A DNA stretch of 64,000 nt from Pseudomonas pharyngis. Lineage in GTDB: Bacteria > Pseudomonadota > Gammaproteobacteria > Pseudomonadales > Pseudomonadaceae. A program made the position numbers and the translations under genes. The stretch is from the NCBI RefSeq assembly GCF_021602345.1, contig NZ_BQID01000014.1, positions 62,001 to 126,000 of the forward strand. The letters are read 5' to 3'. Under the pieces are notes generated by a model, which was not told where the DNA came from, made no database searches, and worked only from the letters and a program-made list of their open reading frames with translations. Below, piece after piece: positions 24,201 through 43,425 of the stretch. Position 1 is the stretch's first letter. Every line of letters begins with the position of its first letter.

Positions 24201-27200
24201 CAGTCGCCGCCGCCCTTGCGGCCATGGCCGGGACGTGGTCGGCACATAGAACGGCGAATGTTCCAGATCGATCTGCGGGTTGATCCGGCCAAAACCAAGG
24301 TTCGGCGGCAGCACGCCATGGAACACCGCGAGGCTGGCGCGAATCAGCCCGACTACCCCCGCCGCCGCGCCCAGATGACCGATCTGGCTTTTTACCGAAG
24401 CCAGCGCGCATTGGCCGGCCGGCGCATCGCCGAAAGCCTTGGTCAACGCCGCGACTTCGATCGGATCGCCCAGCAAGGTGCCGGTGCCGTGGGCCTCGAT
24501 GTAGCCGATGTCGGCACCGGTCAATCCGGCCCGGTTCAAGGCATCGCGGATGACCGCGCTCTGCCCCGCCACCGACGGCGCGGTGTAACTCATCTTGGCC
24601 CGGCCATCGTTGTTCAGCGCCGAGCCTTCGACCAACGCATAGATCCGGTCGCCATCGGCCCGCGCCCTGGCCAGCGGTTTGAGCACCACCACGCCGTAAC
24701 CACTGGCGCCAAGGGTGCCGCTGGCGTCATCGCTGAATGGACGGCACAGACCGTCGGCGGAAAAGATGTGCTGCGAGCGGTGCCGATAGCCCTCGGTCAG
24801 GGTCGGGTCGATCAGCACCCCGGCCGCGAGCATCACGTCGCTGTCGCCCTGGCGCAGCATCGAACTGGCCAAGTGCACGGCGATCAGCGAACTGCCGCAA
24901 GCGGCCTGCACGCTCAGGGCCGGGCCGTTGAGGTCCAGGTGATACGCGGCTTTGGTCGCCAGAAAATCCTTGTCGTGGTGCAGCGCCAGCTGGAAGCCGT
25001 CCGGCAAATCGTCGTCGGCGGTTTCGCGCAGCATTTGCTGGAAGTACGTGGTTTCGCCGCAACTGGCGATCAGACCGATGCGCGGACCGTCCGCCGAAGG
25101 GACGATGGCCGCGTGTTGCAGGGCCTGTACGCAGGCCATCAGCAGATGCCGCTGTTGCGGGTCCATCAGGCGTGCTTCCTGACGGCTGATGCCGAAGTAC
25201 TCGGGATCGAAATCGAGCATGCCCGCCAGTTGGCTGCGGGCACCGACCAGGCCTTCTTCGGCAGCAAAGTGTTCGATGCCCAGCTCATTGCCTTGCACCA
25301 TGGCCCAGAACTCGGACAGGTTCTGTGCCCCGGCCACATTGACCGCCATGCCGATGATCGCCATCGGCTGATGACCAGCATCGGTTTGCCGTACCTGCTG
25401 CACCGCTGCCACTGGCGCGGTCGACAGATGCGCCGCCAGACGCCGCACCGTGACGTGTTCGAACAGATCGGCCATTGTCACCTTGTGCGGCAGTTCTTCG
25501 GCGTAACGGCCATGCAAACGCATGAGGCCGAGGCTGGTGGCGCCGGCCTCGAAGAAGGTCTGCTCCGGTTCGATATCCCGGCCGATCACGGCCTGGAACA
25601 ACTCACTCAGTTGCCGTTCCAGTGCGCTCAATTGAACACTCGGTTGTGGCGCACTGCGCCGCTCCAAAGCCTCGCCCAGATTCGGCAAGGCCTTGCGGTC
25701 GATCTTGCCGCTGGGGGTGCGTGGCCATAGGTCGATCCGCCGGTATTCATCGATTCGCACATGGGCCGGCAGCAGCTGCGCGACCTGACGATCCAGCTTG
25801 CCGGATGTCGCAGGTTCGCCATCGAGTTGCAGCCAGGCAATCAGCCGTGGCGGATCGGCCTGCACCGCGACCACCGCGTTGACCACTTCCGGCACCTGCA
25901 TCAGCGCCGCCTCGATCTGCCCCAGTTCCAGGCGATGGCCGCTGAGTTTGATCTGCTGATCGTCACGTCCCAAGTAATGCAGGCAGCCCCGGGCATCGGA
26001 CCACGCCAGATCGCCGGTGCGGTAGTACAAACAGCCGTCTGCCAGCTCGACAAACCGTGCGGCGTTCAGGGCAGGATCGGCCAGATAACAGCGGGCAACC
26101 ATCGGCCCGGCCACCAGCAGATAGCCGCGACAGCCGTTGGGCACCGGGCGGTCGTGTTCATCCACCAGCAGCAACCGCGCATTGCCGACGGCATGGCCGA
26201 TCGGCGCGCGCAACGGCCAGTTCCGCGCCACGGGCGGCAGGCGCAAGGCGCTGACCACGTGGGTTTCGGTCGGGCCATAGTGGTTGAACAGCGAGGCCTG
26301 CGGCATGCCGTCGAACCAGTTGCGCAGCGCATCGGTGCAGAGCAATTGCTCGCCGGCCGTGATCACCTCGCGCAACGCCGACGGGTAAATGCCCCGGGCC
26401 ACCGCGGTTTGCGTCAGATGCTGCAAGGCCACGTAAGGCAGGAACAGGCGCTCGATCCGCGCCTCGACCATGTAATCCAGCAACGCCTCGGCATCCTGAC
26501 GCCAGCGCGGCGTGATCAGGTGATAACAACCGCCGCCGCACAGGGTGCTGAAAATCTCCTGAAACGACACATCGAACGACAGCATCGAGAACTGCAGGGT
26601 CACCGCTTTCGCCGGCAACTGCCCTTCGGTGCGCTGCCATTGCAGCAGGTTGCACAGGGTGCGTTCCGACACTTGCACCCCTTTGGGCGTGCCCGTCGAT
26701 CCGGAAGTGAACAGCGTGTACAACGGCCGTTCGCCAGCGTGGCGTGGACGCTCGAACGTTCCGGCATCGGCGCGCAGATCGACCCGATGGGTGGCGAATC
26801 GTCCGGCGTTCAGGTCATCCAGTGCAGCCTTGGTCGCGTCGCTGAACAGCACACAAAGCGGCTGCGCCTGCTGCAGCACCTGACGCTGGATCGCCACCGG
26901 GTAAGCAGGGTCCAGCGGCACGGCGGTCAGGTTGAGTTTGGCCAGGGCCAGCAAGGCGACAATGTGCTCCACCGAGGCATCGAGGAACAGCACGACATGC
27001 AACGGCGCGTTCCCGGCCGGCAACGGATGGCGCTCGATCAGGTTTGCCGCCAGAGCATCGGCCAGCGCATTCAGCTCGCTGTAGTTGAGGCGCTGCTGGC
27101 CTTGAACCAGCGCGACCGCCTCCGGCGTGCAAAGCACTTGATGCTCGAACCCGTCCGCCAGTGTGTTGAACGGCAGCGCAATCTGCGGACCTTCGCTGGC

Positions 27201-30200
27201 GGGTGGCAGGCTGCGTCGATACGGGCCGAGCAAATCGTTGAAGTTGGCCGCCGGGTTTTCCAGCAACAGATCCAGACCCCGGCGGAACAGCGCGTTCAAC
27301 GCCCGCATCTGTTCGGCATCGAAATAGCTGCACTGATATTCCCACCAGCATTCCAGCTGCGAACCGCTGCCCACCATCAACAACGTCAACGGGCACTTGG
27401 CATGTAACTGCTCGTTGAATGCCAGCGTGGCGCGCAGGTTTGAGTCGGCCAGTGCGGCGTAGTCAGTGTTTTCCAGCACGAACATGAAGTCGAACAACGA
27501 GGGGCTCGACGACAGCCGCAGGTCTTCCACCAGATCCGCCAGCGCCACGTCCTGCAACGCCAGCACCTCGCGCACGGTGGCGGTCTGTTTGCGCAACTGC
27601 TCGCCCAGCGTGGATGCGTGTTCAACGGCGGTCGGGATCAGCACGGTGTTGGCAAACATGCCGACGGTGTCTTCGAACTCCGCCAGTGGCCGGTTGGCCA
27701 CCGGGCTGGCGATCCGTGGCCGCTCGCACCCGGTCAGGGCGTACAGGCTCCAGGCGAAGACACTGAACAGCACTTCGAAACGGGTCAGCCGTTGTTGGGT
27801 GCAAAAGCGCTCAAGAGCCGCACTGCGCAGGGTGCCCAAGGGTTCGCGGTGCAACCGGGCGTGGGGGCTGAATTCGCGCATTGGCATCAATGCAGGCGAC
27901 GGTTCTTCCTGACGGCGATGCAATTCGGCGAGGGCGCGGCGCTGGTCGCGATAATGCGGATCGACGCCCCACTGGCGCTGCCACTGACCAAACTCCAGCG
28001 TCGTCAATCGGGCGGACGGTTGCAAGCTATCGCGGCCTTGCAGGGCATCAGCGTAAAGCTGCGTCAGGTCATCGAACAACAGGTTCACCGACCAGCCATC
28101 GACGATGATGTGATGCAGGTTCAGCAACAGCCGGCAGCTGCCATCGGCGAACGGCAGCAGCCAGGCTTGAAACAGATTCGAGGTGGTCAGGTCGAACGGC
28201 GCGGCGAACACCAGCTCGACGAAGGCCTGCCAGTTGTTCTCGGTGAAATGCCCGACCGCGAAGGTGCGACAGGTCGAACCCTGCTCGGCGATTACCTGAT
28301 CCAGTCCATCGGCACCCGCCACGAATGCCGTGCGCAACCCCGGATGACGCTGCACCAGACGCCCCAAAGCCTCGGCCAGTGCCGCAACTTCGACACCTGC
28401 CGCCAGATGCAGAATCAGCGGCACGCTGTAGGCGGTCGAGGTCGGCGAGCGTTGCTGCAACAGCCATAGGCGGCGCTGTTCGGCGGTGGCCGGCAGGCGT
28501 TTGGCGCTGCTGATCGGAGGCGCGGGTGGGTAAATCGACTCGCCGTTCGTTTCACCGTTCAGTTGTGCGGCCAATGACGAGAAAGGCTCGTTGAGCAACG
28601 TATCGATGGCGATCTCGCGCTGCCAGTGGACACGGATCGCCGAACGCAGGCGCAGCGCCTTGAGCGAATCGCCGCCACTGCCCAGCCAGTCGTCCTGCGC
28701 GCTCAGAGCCGGTTGGCCGAGCAGCGAGCGGGCCTGACTCAGCAACCAGTCCAGGGCCGGTGAAGCGTTTTCGTTATCCGTAGCCGCCAGGACTGGATGC
28801 CACGGACTCAACCCTTGGGCCAGCAAGCCATCACGATCGATCTTGCCATTGGCCGTCAGCGGCAGGCGCTCCAGCAGGAACAGCTGATGCGGCCGCATAT
28901 ACGGCGCCAGTTGTGCCCGCAGATGGTTTTCGAATTCCTGATAGTCCAGATCCCCGCGAGGCACGATGAACGCCAGCAACTGATGGTCTTCTGCCGCCTG
29001 CCGCCGGGTGCAGACGTACACCTGCGCCACGCCTGGATGCTCCAGGATCCGTTGCTCCACCTCCCCCGGTTCGATCCGGAAGCCGCGAATCTTCACCTGC
29101 CGGTCGACCCGCCCCAGGTACTCGATCAAGCCTTCGGCATTGCGCCGCACCAGATCGCCGGTGCGGTAATGCACCTGAGCGCCACCGTCGAGGTCGGGCA
29201 AACGGACGAACTGGCGAGCGGTTTCTTCGCGCCGGTTGCGGTAGCCACGGGCGACACCGCTGCCACTCAAATACAGCTCGCCGACCTCGCCCGCCGGCAC
29301 CGGGCGTTGCTGCTCATCCAGCACCTGCACGCCGGTATCCGGCAACGGTCGGCCAATGGGCGCCGAGTCACCGGCAAAATCGCGGCTGATCGGCCAGCAC
29401 AGGGCAAACGTGGTGCATTCGGTGGGGCCGTAGACGTTGAAGATCCGGCAGCGGCTCTCAGGATTGGCCCGATACCAGCCGCGCACGGCGGCAGCGCTGA
29501 TCTGCTCACCGCCGATCAGTACCTGACGCATGCTGGAAAAGCACGACGGCCACTCGGCAATCAACGTGTTGAACAGCGACACGGTCATGAACAGATTGTC
29601 GACCTGGGTGCGCTCCAGCACCTCGGCCAGTCGACGCGCATCCAGCACGCCCTCGTCGGCGATCATCACGCAGCAACCGCCGTTGAGCAGCGGCGCCCAC
29701 AGTTCGAAACTGCACGCATCGAACGCCGGGTTGGACAGGCAGGCAAACCGGTCCGTCGGGCGAATCTCGATATAGCCGTCGGTATGCGCCAGCCGCAGCA
29801 GGCCGCGTTCGCCGACCTCAACCGCTTTTGGCGTGCCGGTGGTGCCCGAGGTGTAGAACAGGAACATCACCTCGGCAAAGTCTTCGGCCAGCGCTTGCCG
29901 CGGAGCGTCCGGCTGATCGAGCAAGGCCTCGACACTGGTTTGCCACAGTGACGGCGACCACAGCGGCTCTTCATCCAGGGTAATCAGGCCGACACACGCC
30001 GCATCCGCCAGCATCAACTCCCGACGTTTGCGCGGGCTCGCCCGATCCAGCGGCACCACCACCGCACCGACCTTCAACGCACCGATAATCGCCGCCAGCC
30101 ATTGCCATGAACGCGGCATGCACAACGCCAGCGACTGGCCGGGCTCGACGCCGCGCGCCAGCAACCCTCGGGCGATGCGCTCGCTGGCGCTGGCCAGTTC

Positions 30201-30311
30201 GGCGTAAGTCAGCGTGACCGATTGATCGATCACCGCCGAGGCTTGCGGATTACCCGCCACTTGCTCGGCAAAACGCGCGAGCAATGGCCTGTCATTGGAC
30301 GCACTCATCAT
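21225..30311 (-). CDS. Hybrid NRPS/PKS: A-T-C-A-T-KS-KR-ACP-TE, lacking AT
   Basis: A 3028-aa megasynthase. A1 about 10-500 (LFYTSGTTGTP at 156); T1 about 548 (GGDSL); C about 600-1040 (HHIIVDG at 741); A2 about 1065-1540 (FTSGSTGTPKG at 1205); T2 about 1590 (GATSL). KS about 1650-2055, with Cys in QAACGSS (1804) and His in EAHGTGT and GHLG. KR Rossmann GGSGGIG (2456) and Tyr in LDYAAAS (2586), where the usual Asn of YxxxN is Ser. ACP GADSL (2721); TE GWSFG (2861) and DHYG. Between KS and KR are only linkers and the KR structural half, so no acyltransferase. By-eye codes: A1 DAFFLGVTF (Val/Ile-like), A2 DVQLIAHVV (Pro). It starts by ATGA overlap behind AGGAGG. Confidence 0.93.
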   Translation of the reverse strand: MMSASNDRPLLARFAEQVAGNPQASAVIDQSVTLTYAELASASERIARGLLARGVEPGQSLALCMPRSWQWLAAIIGALKVGAVVVPLDRASPRKRRELMLADAACVGLITLDEEPLWSPSLWQTSVEALLDQPDAPRQALAEDFAEVMFLFYTSGTTGTPKAVEVGERGLLRLAHTDGYIEIRPTDRFACLSNPAFDACSFELWAPLLNGGCCVMIADEGVLDARRLAEVLERTQVDNLFMTVSLFNTLIAEWPSCFSSMRQVLIGGEQISAAAVRGWYRANPESRCRIFNVYGPTECTTFALCWPISRDFAGDSAPIGRPLPDTGVQVLDEQQRPVPAGEVGELYLSGSGVARGYRNRREETARQFVRLPDLDGGAQVHYRTGDLVRRNAEGLIEYLGRVDRQVKIRGFRIEPGEVEQRILEHPGVAQVYVCTRRQAAEDHQLLAFIVPRGDLDYQEFENHLRAQLAPYMRPHQLFLLERLPLTANGKIDRDGLLAQGLSPWHPVLAATDNENASPALDWLLSQARSLLGQPALSAQDDWLGSGGDSLKALRLRSAIRVHWQREIAIDTLLNEPFSSLAAQLNGETNGESIYPPAPPISSAKRLPATAEQRRLWLLQQRSPTSTAYSVPLILHLAAGVEVAALAEALGRLVQRHPGLRTAFVAGADGLDQVIAEQGSTCRTFAVGHFTENNWQAFVELVFAAPFDLTTSNLFQAWLLPFADGSCRLLLNLHHIIVDGWSVNLLFDDLTQLYADALQGRDSLQPSARLTTLEFGQWQRQWGVDPHYRDQRRALAELHRRQEEPSPALMPMREFSPHARLHREPLGTLRSAALERFCTQQRLTRFEVLFSVFAWSLYALTGCERPRIASPVANRPLAEFEDTVGMFANTVLIPTAVEHASTLGEQLRKQTATVREVLALQDVALADLVEDLRLSSSPSLFDFMFVLENTDYAALADSNLRATLAFNEQLHAKCPLTLLMVGSGSQLECWWEYQCSYFDAEQMRALNALFRRGLDLLLENPAANFNDLLGPYRRSLPPASEGPQIALPFNTLADGFEHQVLCTPEAVALVQGQQRLNYSELNALADALAANLIERHPLPAGNAPLHVVLFLDASVEHIVALLALAKLNLTAVPLDPAYPVAIQRQVLQQAQPLCVLFSDATKAALDDLNAGRFATHRVDLRADAGTFERPRHAGERPLYTLFTSGSTGTPKGVQVSERTLCNLLQWQRTEGQLPAKAVTLQFSMLSFDVSFQEIFSTLCGGGCYHLITPRWRQDAEALLDYMVEARIERLFLPYVALQHLTQTAVARGIYPSALREVITAGEQLLCTDALRNWFDGMPQASLFNHYGPTETHVVSALRLPPVARNWPLRAPIGHAVGNARLLLVDEHDRPVPNGCRGYLLVAGPMVARCYLADPALNAARFVELADGCLYYRTGDLAWSDARGCLHYLGRDDQQIKLSGHRLELGQIEAALMQVPEVVNAVVAVQADPPRLIAWLQLDGEPATSGKLDRQVAQLLPAHVRIDEYRRIDLWPRTPSGKIDRKALPNLGEALERRSAPQPSVQLSALERQLSELFQAVIGRDIEPEQTFFEAGATSLGLMRLHGRYAEELPHKVTMADLFEHVTVRRLAAHLSTAPVAAVQQVRQTDAGHQPMAIIGMAVNVAGAQNLSEFWAMVQGNELGIEHFAAEEGLVGARSQLAGMLDFDPEYFGISRQEARLMDPQQRHLLMACVQALQHAAIVPSADGPRIGLIASCGETTYFQQMLRETADDDLPDGFQLALHHDKDFLATKAAYHLDLNGPALSVQAACGSSLIAVHLASSMLRQGDSDVMLAAGVLIDPTLTEGYRHRSQHIFSADGLCRPFSDDASGTLGASGYGVVVLKPLARARADGDRIYALVEGSALNNDGRAKMSYTAPSVAGQSAVIRDALNRAGLTGADIGYIEAHGTGTLLGDPIEVAALTKAFGDAPAGQCALASVKSQIGHLGAAAGVVGLIRASLAVFHGVLPPNLGFGRINPQIDLEHSPFYVPTTSRPWPQGRRRLAGVSSFGIGGTNAHVIVGAAPTAQETVEETLPLLMISAHSRAELLRDIAAIREYLHANPEQQTALLRHLQSGRRQLRWRFAMVCGTGEAIPLQPTEIKEVTLSSAQVIARDQSPQELLDAWYEGANIQWPQRSAPPPWDLPPSSFDLQPYRFQTPVANQPAAPALERQPLADWFHQRQWVRTRRLSATATAESREVLILCSHETPESTLLASLNTVYRRVIHVRTGNGFKRLSADRFELDPLDIEALNRLLAEVAEPELGELDWLHALPLAVSGAVNEQSLDLAQWACLDTVSALMQAWGQTPRTTRLRLWLMSWQACPVDGEVRRPELAALAGITEVVPQEYPVRCHWLDWPSSPLETHAGELAALLGDPSSLPRRMAVRDGYLWQPRLMPQPLTGPATTSGLLPEDGTFLVLGGSGGIGRTLCEHLLQAPARRMVLLSRQGQLPASLAAYASRIDCIKADIADLPRWPQVLDQLAVRYGRLSGVIHAAGVGAGSLIRHRDPRQMAETMAAKTRGMLAVEALIEHLTPGFVLYCSSMSALFGGAGHLDYAAASGVLDGFTHYRPNPADTCLRLGINWDIWRDIGMATTSNGGDAAHLEHLTVGLSAEEGCRVFDLAMATQLPQLLISTTGIDTARRFYPVRHGAVAAAVEAPKGADLSARLRECLCKWLGVAELEDDDSLYDLGADSLTLLDLIDELQAATGEVFQLSQFSHKVSLSEVLGLVSTATVEEAPQDWRDAVRIDQWHAGAGRDWLYLIHPVGGDVQAYRELVSALPAELGVCVIADPALRVPQLPNISVEERGLWYLEAIKTHLPHGCTWRLAGWSFGAWVAQALCHQAQVDGFRQPLLYLIDPPAPDAGAQLAGIDEQTIEQVFQREFAQRWPEVEGQGMAEERQAYLQRLTVCCRNNMASMIDFQPPALATTAVRLFIAGHANPYGLGNAWNPDDLQRNWQALLPQLRSWQTLDTDHYGIVAGRWARLLAEVIGTDEPAP

Positions 30312-33300
30312 TTCGCCTCCTGCGCGTCGAAGCGTTGCAGCTCCCGACGGATGATTTGCGAGACCCGGTGGATTTCCGCGCTTTCGAGCATGTCCCAGTG
30401 CCCGCCGCTGACCAGTTTCGCCAGATAGCCGCTGCCCGCGCGGCGACGCCAGAAGCCCCGCAGTTCATGCAACTGATGGCGGCTGAAATCTTCCCGCGCC
30501 TGGATCAGCACCACTCGACCGGCGCGCGGCGCGCACTCATAGGCGGCCATGGCCAGGCGGTTGTGGTTGTAGATGTTGAAGTAGCGCTCGACCTGCGCGT
30601 CCTCGATGCCGGGGTACATGCCATTGAAACGCACCAGTTTGTCGCGGAACTCGGCCATGTCCACGGTGCCGATCTGCTCGCGGAAACCCGGATCGTCGCT
30701 GCCCTGGGTGTCGAGCAGCACCACCGTCACCTGACGATGCCCCGCCGCCGTCAACCGCCGCGCCATTTCATAGGCCACCAGGCCGCCGAACGACAGCCCG
30801 GTGAGGATCAGCGGTTGCTGCGTCAGCGGTTCGATCTGGCGCAAGTAAGCCTCGGCCATCGCTTCGACCGTCGGCTCGGTGCTCTCCCCCGGATTCAGCC
30901 CCGGCGATTGCACGCCGTAGACCCCGGTCTCATCCGGCAGCACCTTGGCCAGCGACAGGTAACAGAACGCCGTACCGCCCGCCGGGTGAATGCACACCAC
31001 GTTGTGCTGGCCGCTGCCGCGACGGAACTCGATCAGGTTGCTCTGGGCCAGCGCCGGGTTGGCCCCGACTCGCAGCCAGCCGCCCAGCGCCTCGATGGTC
31101 GGGTAGCTGAGCACCACGCGCACCGGCACTTCGACCGCGAACTGCTGGCTGATTTCATGGGCCATCTTGATCGCGGCGATCGAGGTGCCGCCGACGTTGA
31201 AGAAGTTGTCACGAATGCCGATCTGCGGCGCCAGCAACAGGCTTTTCCAGATCTGGTACAGCGCCAGTTCGATGTGATCGCGCGGGCTGCTCAAGTTGAC
31301 TTGGCGCTTGGTCATCTCTTCATCCGCCAATGCTGTCAGCGCGGCACGGTCGACTTTGCCATTGGCGGTCAGCGGCAAGGCGTCGAGCCACAGATAGCTG
31401 CCGGGGATCACCGCTCTGGGCAGGGTCGTCGCCAGATGGGCGTGCACTGCGGCTTCGTCCACGGTCTCGGCCACCACGCAACAGGCCACCAGCCGCTGAT
31501 CCTGCGCTGCTTCGCCGACCATCAGCACCACGGCGCTGCGAATGCCGGGAAACGCTTCGAGCCGGGCCTCGATCTCGCCCAGTTCCAGGCGCACGCCGCG
31601 CAACTTGACCTGGAAGTCGTTGCGACCCAGAAACTCCAGCTGACCGTCCGGGCGATAACGCGCCAGATCGCCGCTGCGATAGAGCCGATCGCCTGTGACA
31701 AAGGGATTGTCGATAAAGCGCTCTGCGCTGAGCTGCGCCAGCCCCAGATAACCCCGGGCCACGCCCACGCCGCCAATGTGCAGATGCCCGGTCACGCCCA
31801 CCGGCACCGGGTGGTCGCGGTCATCGAGCACGTAAAAACGGTTGTTGGCAATCGGCCGACCGATCGGCAGTTGCCGGGTCGGCACCTCGGCGCCGGGCTC
31901 CAGGGTCCAGATGCTGTTGATCACCGTGGTTTCGGTCGGGCCGTAGACGTTGTGCAGCCGCGCATGGGGCAGTCGCTCCTGAAAGCGCCGGGCCAGGGCC
32001 GGCGGCAGTTCACCGCCGCCGCTGAACACGTCAGTCAGCGACGCACACTGGCTGACCTCCTCGACCTCCAGAAACAACTGCAACATCGCCGGCACGAACA
32101 CCAGCGCCGTGACCTGCTGCTCGCGCACCTCGCGGGCCAGATACGCCGGTTCGTAATGCCCGCCGGGTCGCGCAATAACCAATCGCCCGCCGGTTGCCAA
32201 CGGCCAGAAGGTCTCCCAGGCCGAAGCATCGAAACCGAACGGGATCTTGTGCAGCATCGCCCCTGCTTCGCCGCAGACCTGCAAACACCACAGCAGCAGA
32301 TTGCTCAAGCCACGGTGGGCGACCATCGCGCCCTTGGGCAACCCGGTGGTGCCGGAGGTGTAGATCACGTAGGCGAGATGGTCCGGGGTGACGCCGACAT
32401 GGCGCGGATCAAGATTGTCCGCCGGCAACGACGCCCAGCTCGCGGCATCTTGTTCGAGGTCGAGGATCGGCGCTTCCCAGGTCGAGCCTTGCACGGCTTG
32501 GCGCAAAATCCCGTGCGCCGAGCCGAGGGTCAGCAGCACCGCCGGCGTGCTGTCGCCGAGCATATGACTCAGGCGCCCCAGCGGATAATCCGGATCCAGC
32601 GGCACGTAAGCGCCGCCGGCCTTGAGCACCGCCATCAACGCAACCGGCAACTCCAGCGAGCGCTCGATGCACACCGCCACGCGCACGTCCGGGCCAACGC
32701 CCAAGGTGCGCAAGTGCCGCGCCAGTCGGTTGGCCCGGGCATTGAGTTCGGCGTAGCTCAGGGATTCGCCCTCAAACAATACTGCGCAGGCCTGAGGGTT
32801 GCTCGCGGCCTGCGCTTCAACGAGTTGATGCACGCAGGGCGCCGTTTGCGTCAGCGGCGCGGCGCGGTTGAAATCGACCAGCACCTGCTGACGCTCAGCC
32901 TCGTTCATCAATGGCAAGGCATTGATCGGTTGCTTGGCGTCGGCGGCGATCTGTTCGAGCAAGTGACGGTAGTGCCCGCTCAGGCGCTCGATGGTTGCGA
33001 TGTCGTAGAGGTCGGTGTTGTATTCCACCAGCAAGTCCAGCCGCCCATTCCGCTCGACCCATTCGAACGCCAGATCGAACTTGGCCGTGGCACTGCTGGT
33101 GCCGTACGGCGCCAGTTCCAGGCCAGGCATCTGCACTGCGTTGCCCGGGGTGTTCTGCAGCACCAGCATCACCTGGAACAACGGCGAATGACCGGGATCG
33201 CGCGGCGGGTTGACAGCCTCGACCACGCGGTCGAACGGCACATCCTGATGAGCGTGGACGTCGAGCATTTGCCCACGCACGTCGCGCAGCAGCTCGGCGA

Positions 33301-34416
33301 AGGTCTGCTGTGGATTCAGGCGCTGACGCAGCACCAGGGTGTTGACGAAATGGCCGATCAGCGGCTCGACTTCCGGGCGATTGCGGTTGGCGAACGGCGT
33401 GCCGATGCACAGATCCTGCTGACCGCTGTGGCGCCACAGCAGCACCGCCAATGCGCCCAGCAGCACGTTGAACAGCGTGCCCTGAGTCTGCCGGGCCAGC
33501 GCCGTGAGTTCACGCAAGGTGCCGCGATCGACCGAGGAACTGAACGTGGCCCCGACATAACGCTGCACCAGCGGTCGTGGCCGGTCGGCGGGCAACGTCG
33601 ACAACAGCGGCGCGTCGTCCAGGGTGCGCCGCCAGTAATCGAGCTGAGCGTCCAGCGCCGCACCGCCGACGCGCTGTTGCTGCCAACAGGCGTAGTCAGC
33701 GTATTGCACCGGCAACGGCGCAAGCGTCGGGGTTTCGCCACGCAGATAATCGCCGTACAGCGTGGCGACTTCGTGCAGGATCACGCCCATCGACCAGCCG
33801 TCGGCGATGATGTGATGCACGCTGTAAAGCCACAGGTATTCATCGTCGGCCACGCGCAGCAACGACGCCCGCAGCAGCGGCCCGCTGGCCAGATCGAACG
33901 GCGCCCGGGCATCCTGCTCGACGGCGAATCGCACTTGCTGCTCGCGCTCGTCGGCAGGCAATTGGCGCAGATCCGTCACCGACAACGACAGCGGCATCGA
34001 CGGGTGCACCACCTGACGCGGTTCGCCGTCGACGCTGCGAAACGTCGTGCGCAGGATTTCGTGGCGGGCCACCAGTTGGTTCATCGCCCGCTCCAGTTGC
34101 GCGACCTCCAGCCGGCCCTTGAGCGTCACCGCCGTGGGCACGTTGTAGAACGGGTTGCCGGGTTCCAGTTGATCGAGAAACCACAGTTGCCGTTGCGAGA
34201 ATGACAGCGGCCAGTCCGTTTGGTCGTCGATACGCCGGGGAATCGCCGCGTCATCGTGCCCGCCGAGCAAGGCGATCAGTTCCTGTTTGTGACGTTTGAG
34301 CGCCAGGGTCAGTTCTTCCGTGAGAAACCCGCGCGGCGCCTTGCAGCGCAGCCTGTCACCGTCCACCTCGAGCACCACGCCATGGCGAGCGAACAACGCC
34401 AGCAATTGATCGGCAT

Positions 34417-34420
<4 letters not shown>
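30308..34420 (-). CDS. NRPS: TubC-type docking-C-A-T-TE
   Basis: A 1370-aa NRPS. Residues 1-50 (MNADQLLALFARHGVVLEVD onward) match the TubC N-terminal docking domain, which receives the C-terminus of an upstream synthetase. C about 65-500 (HHIIADG at 204). A about 525-1010 (YTSGTTGLPKG at 687; NVYGPTETT; NGKVD). T about 1081 (NVGGTSI). TE about 1125-1365 with the Ser elbow GLSFGG (1207) and SGGHWD. My by-eye specificity code is DAWVFGVVI, which I cannot assign. It starts by ATGA overlap with NRPS-1 and its stop overlaps NRPS/PKS-3. The TE should release the product of NRPS-1 plus this module by hydrolysis or cyclisation. Confidence 0.93.

Positions 34421-43425
<9,005 letters not shown>

Noticed and set aside
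30284-34204. Very long antisense frame across NRPS-2 (about 1300 codons, plus strand)
   Set aside because: His/Gln/Arg-rich translation without domains; it mirrors the GC-rich codons of the NRPS, which has full motif support.
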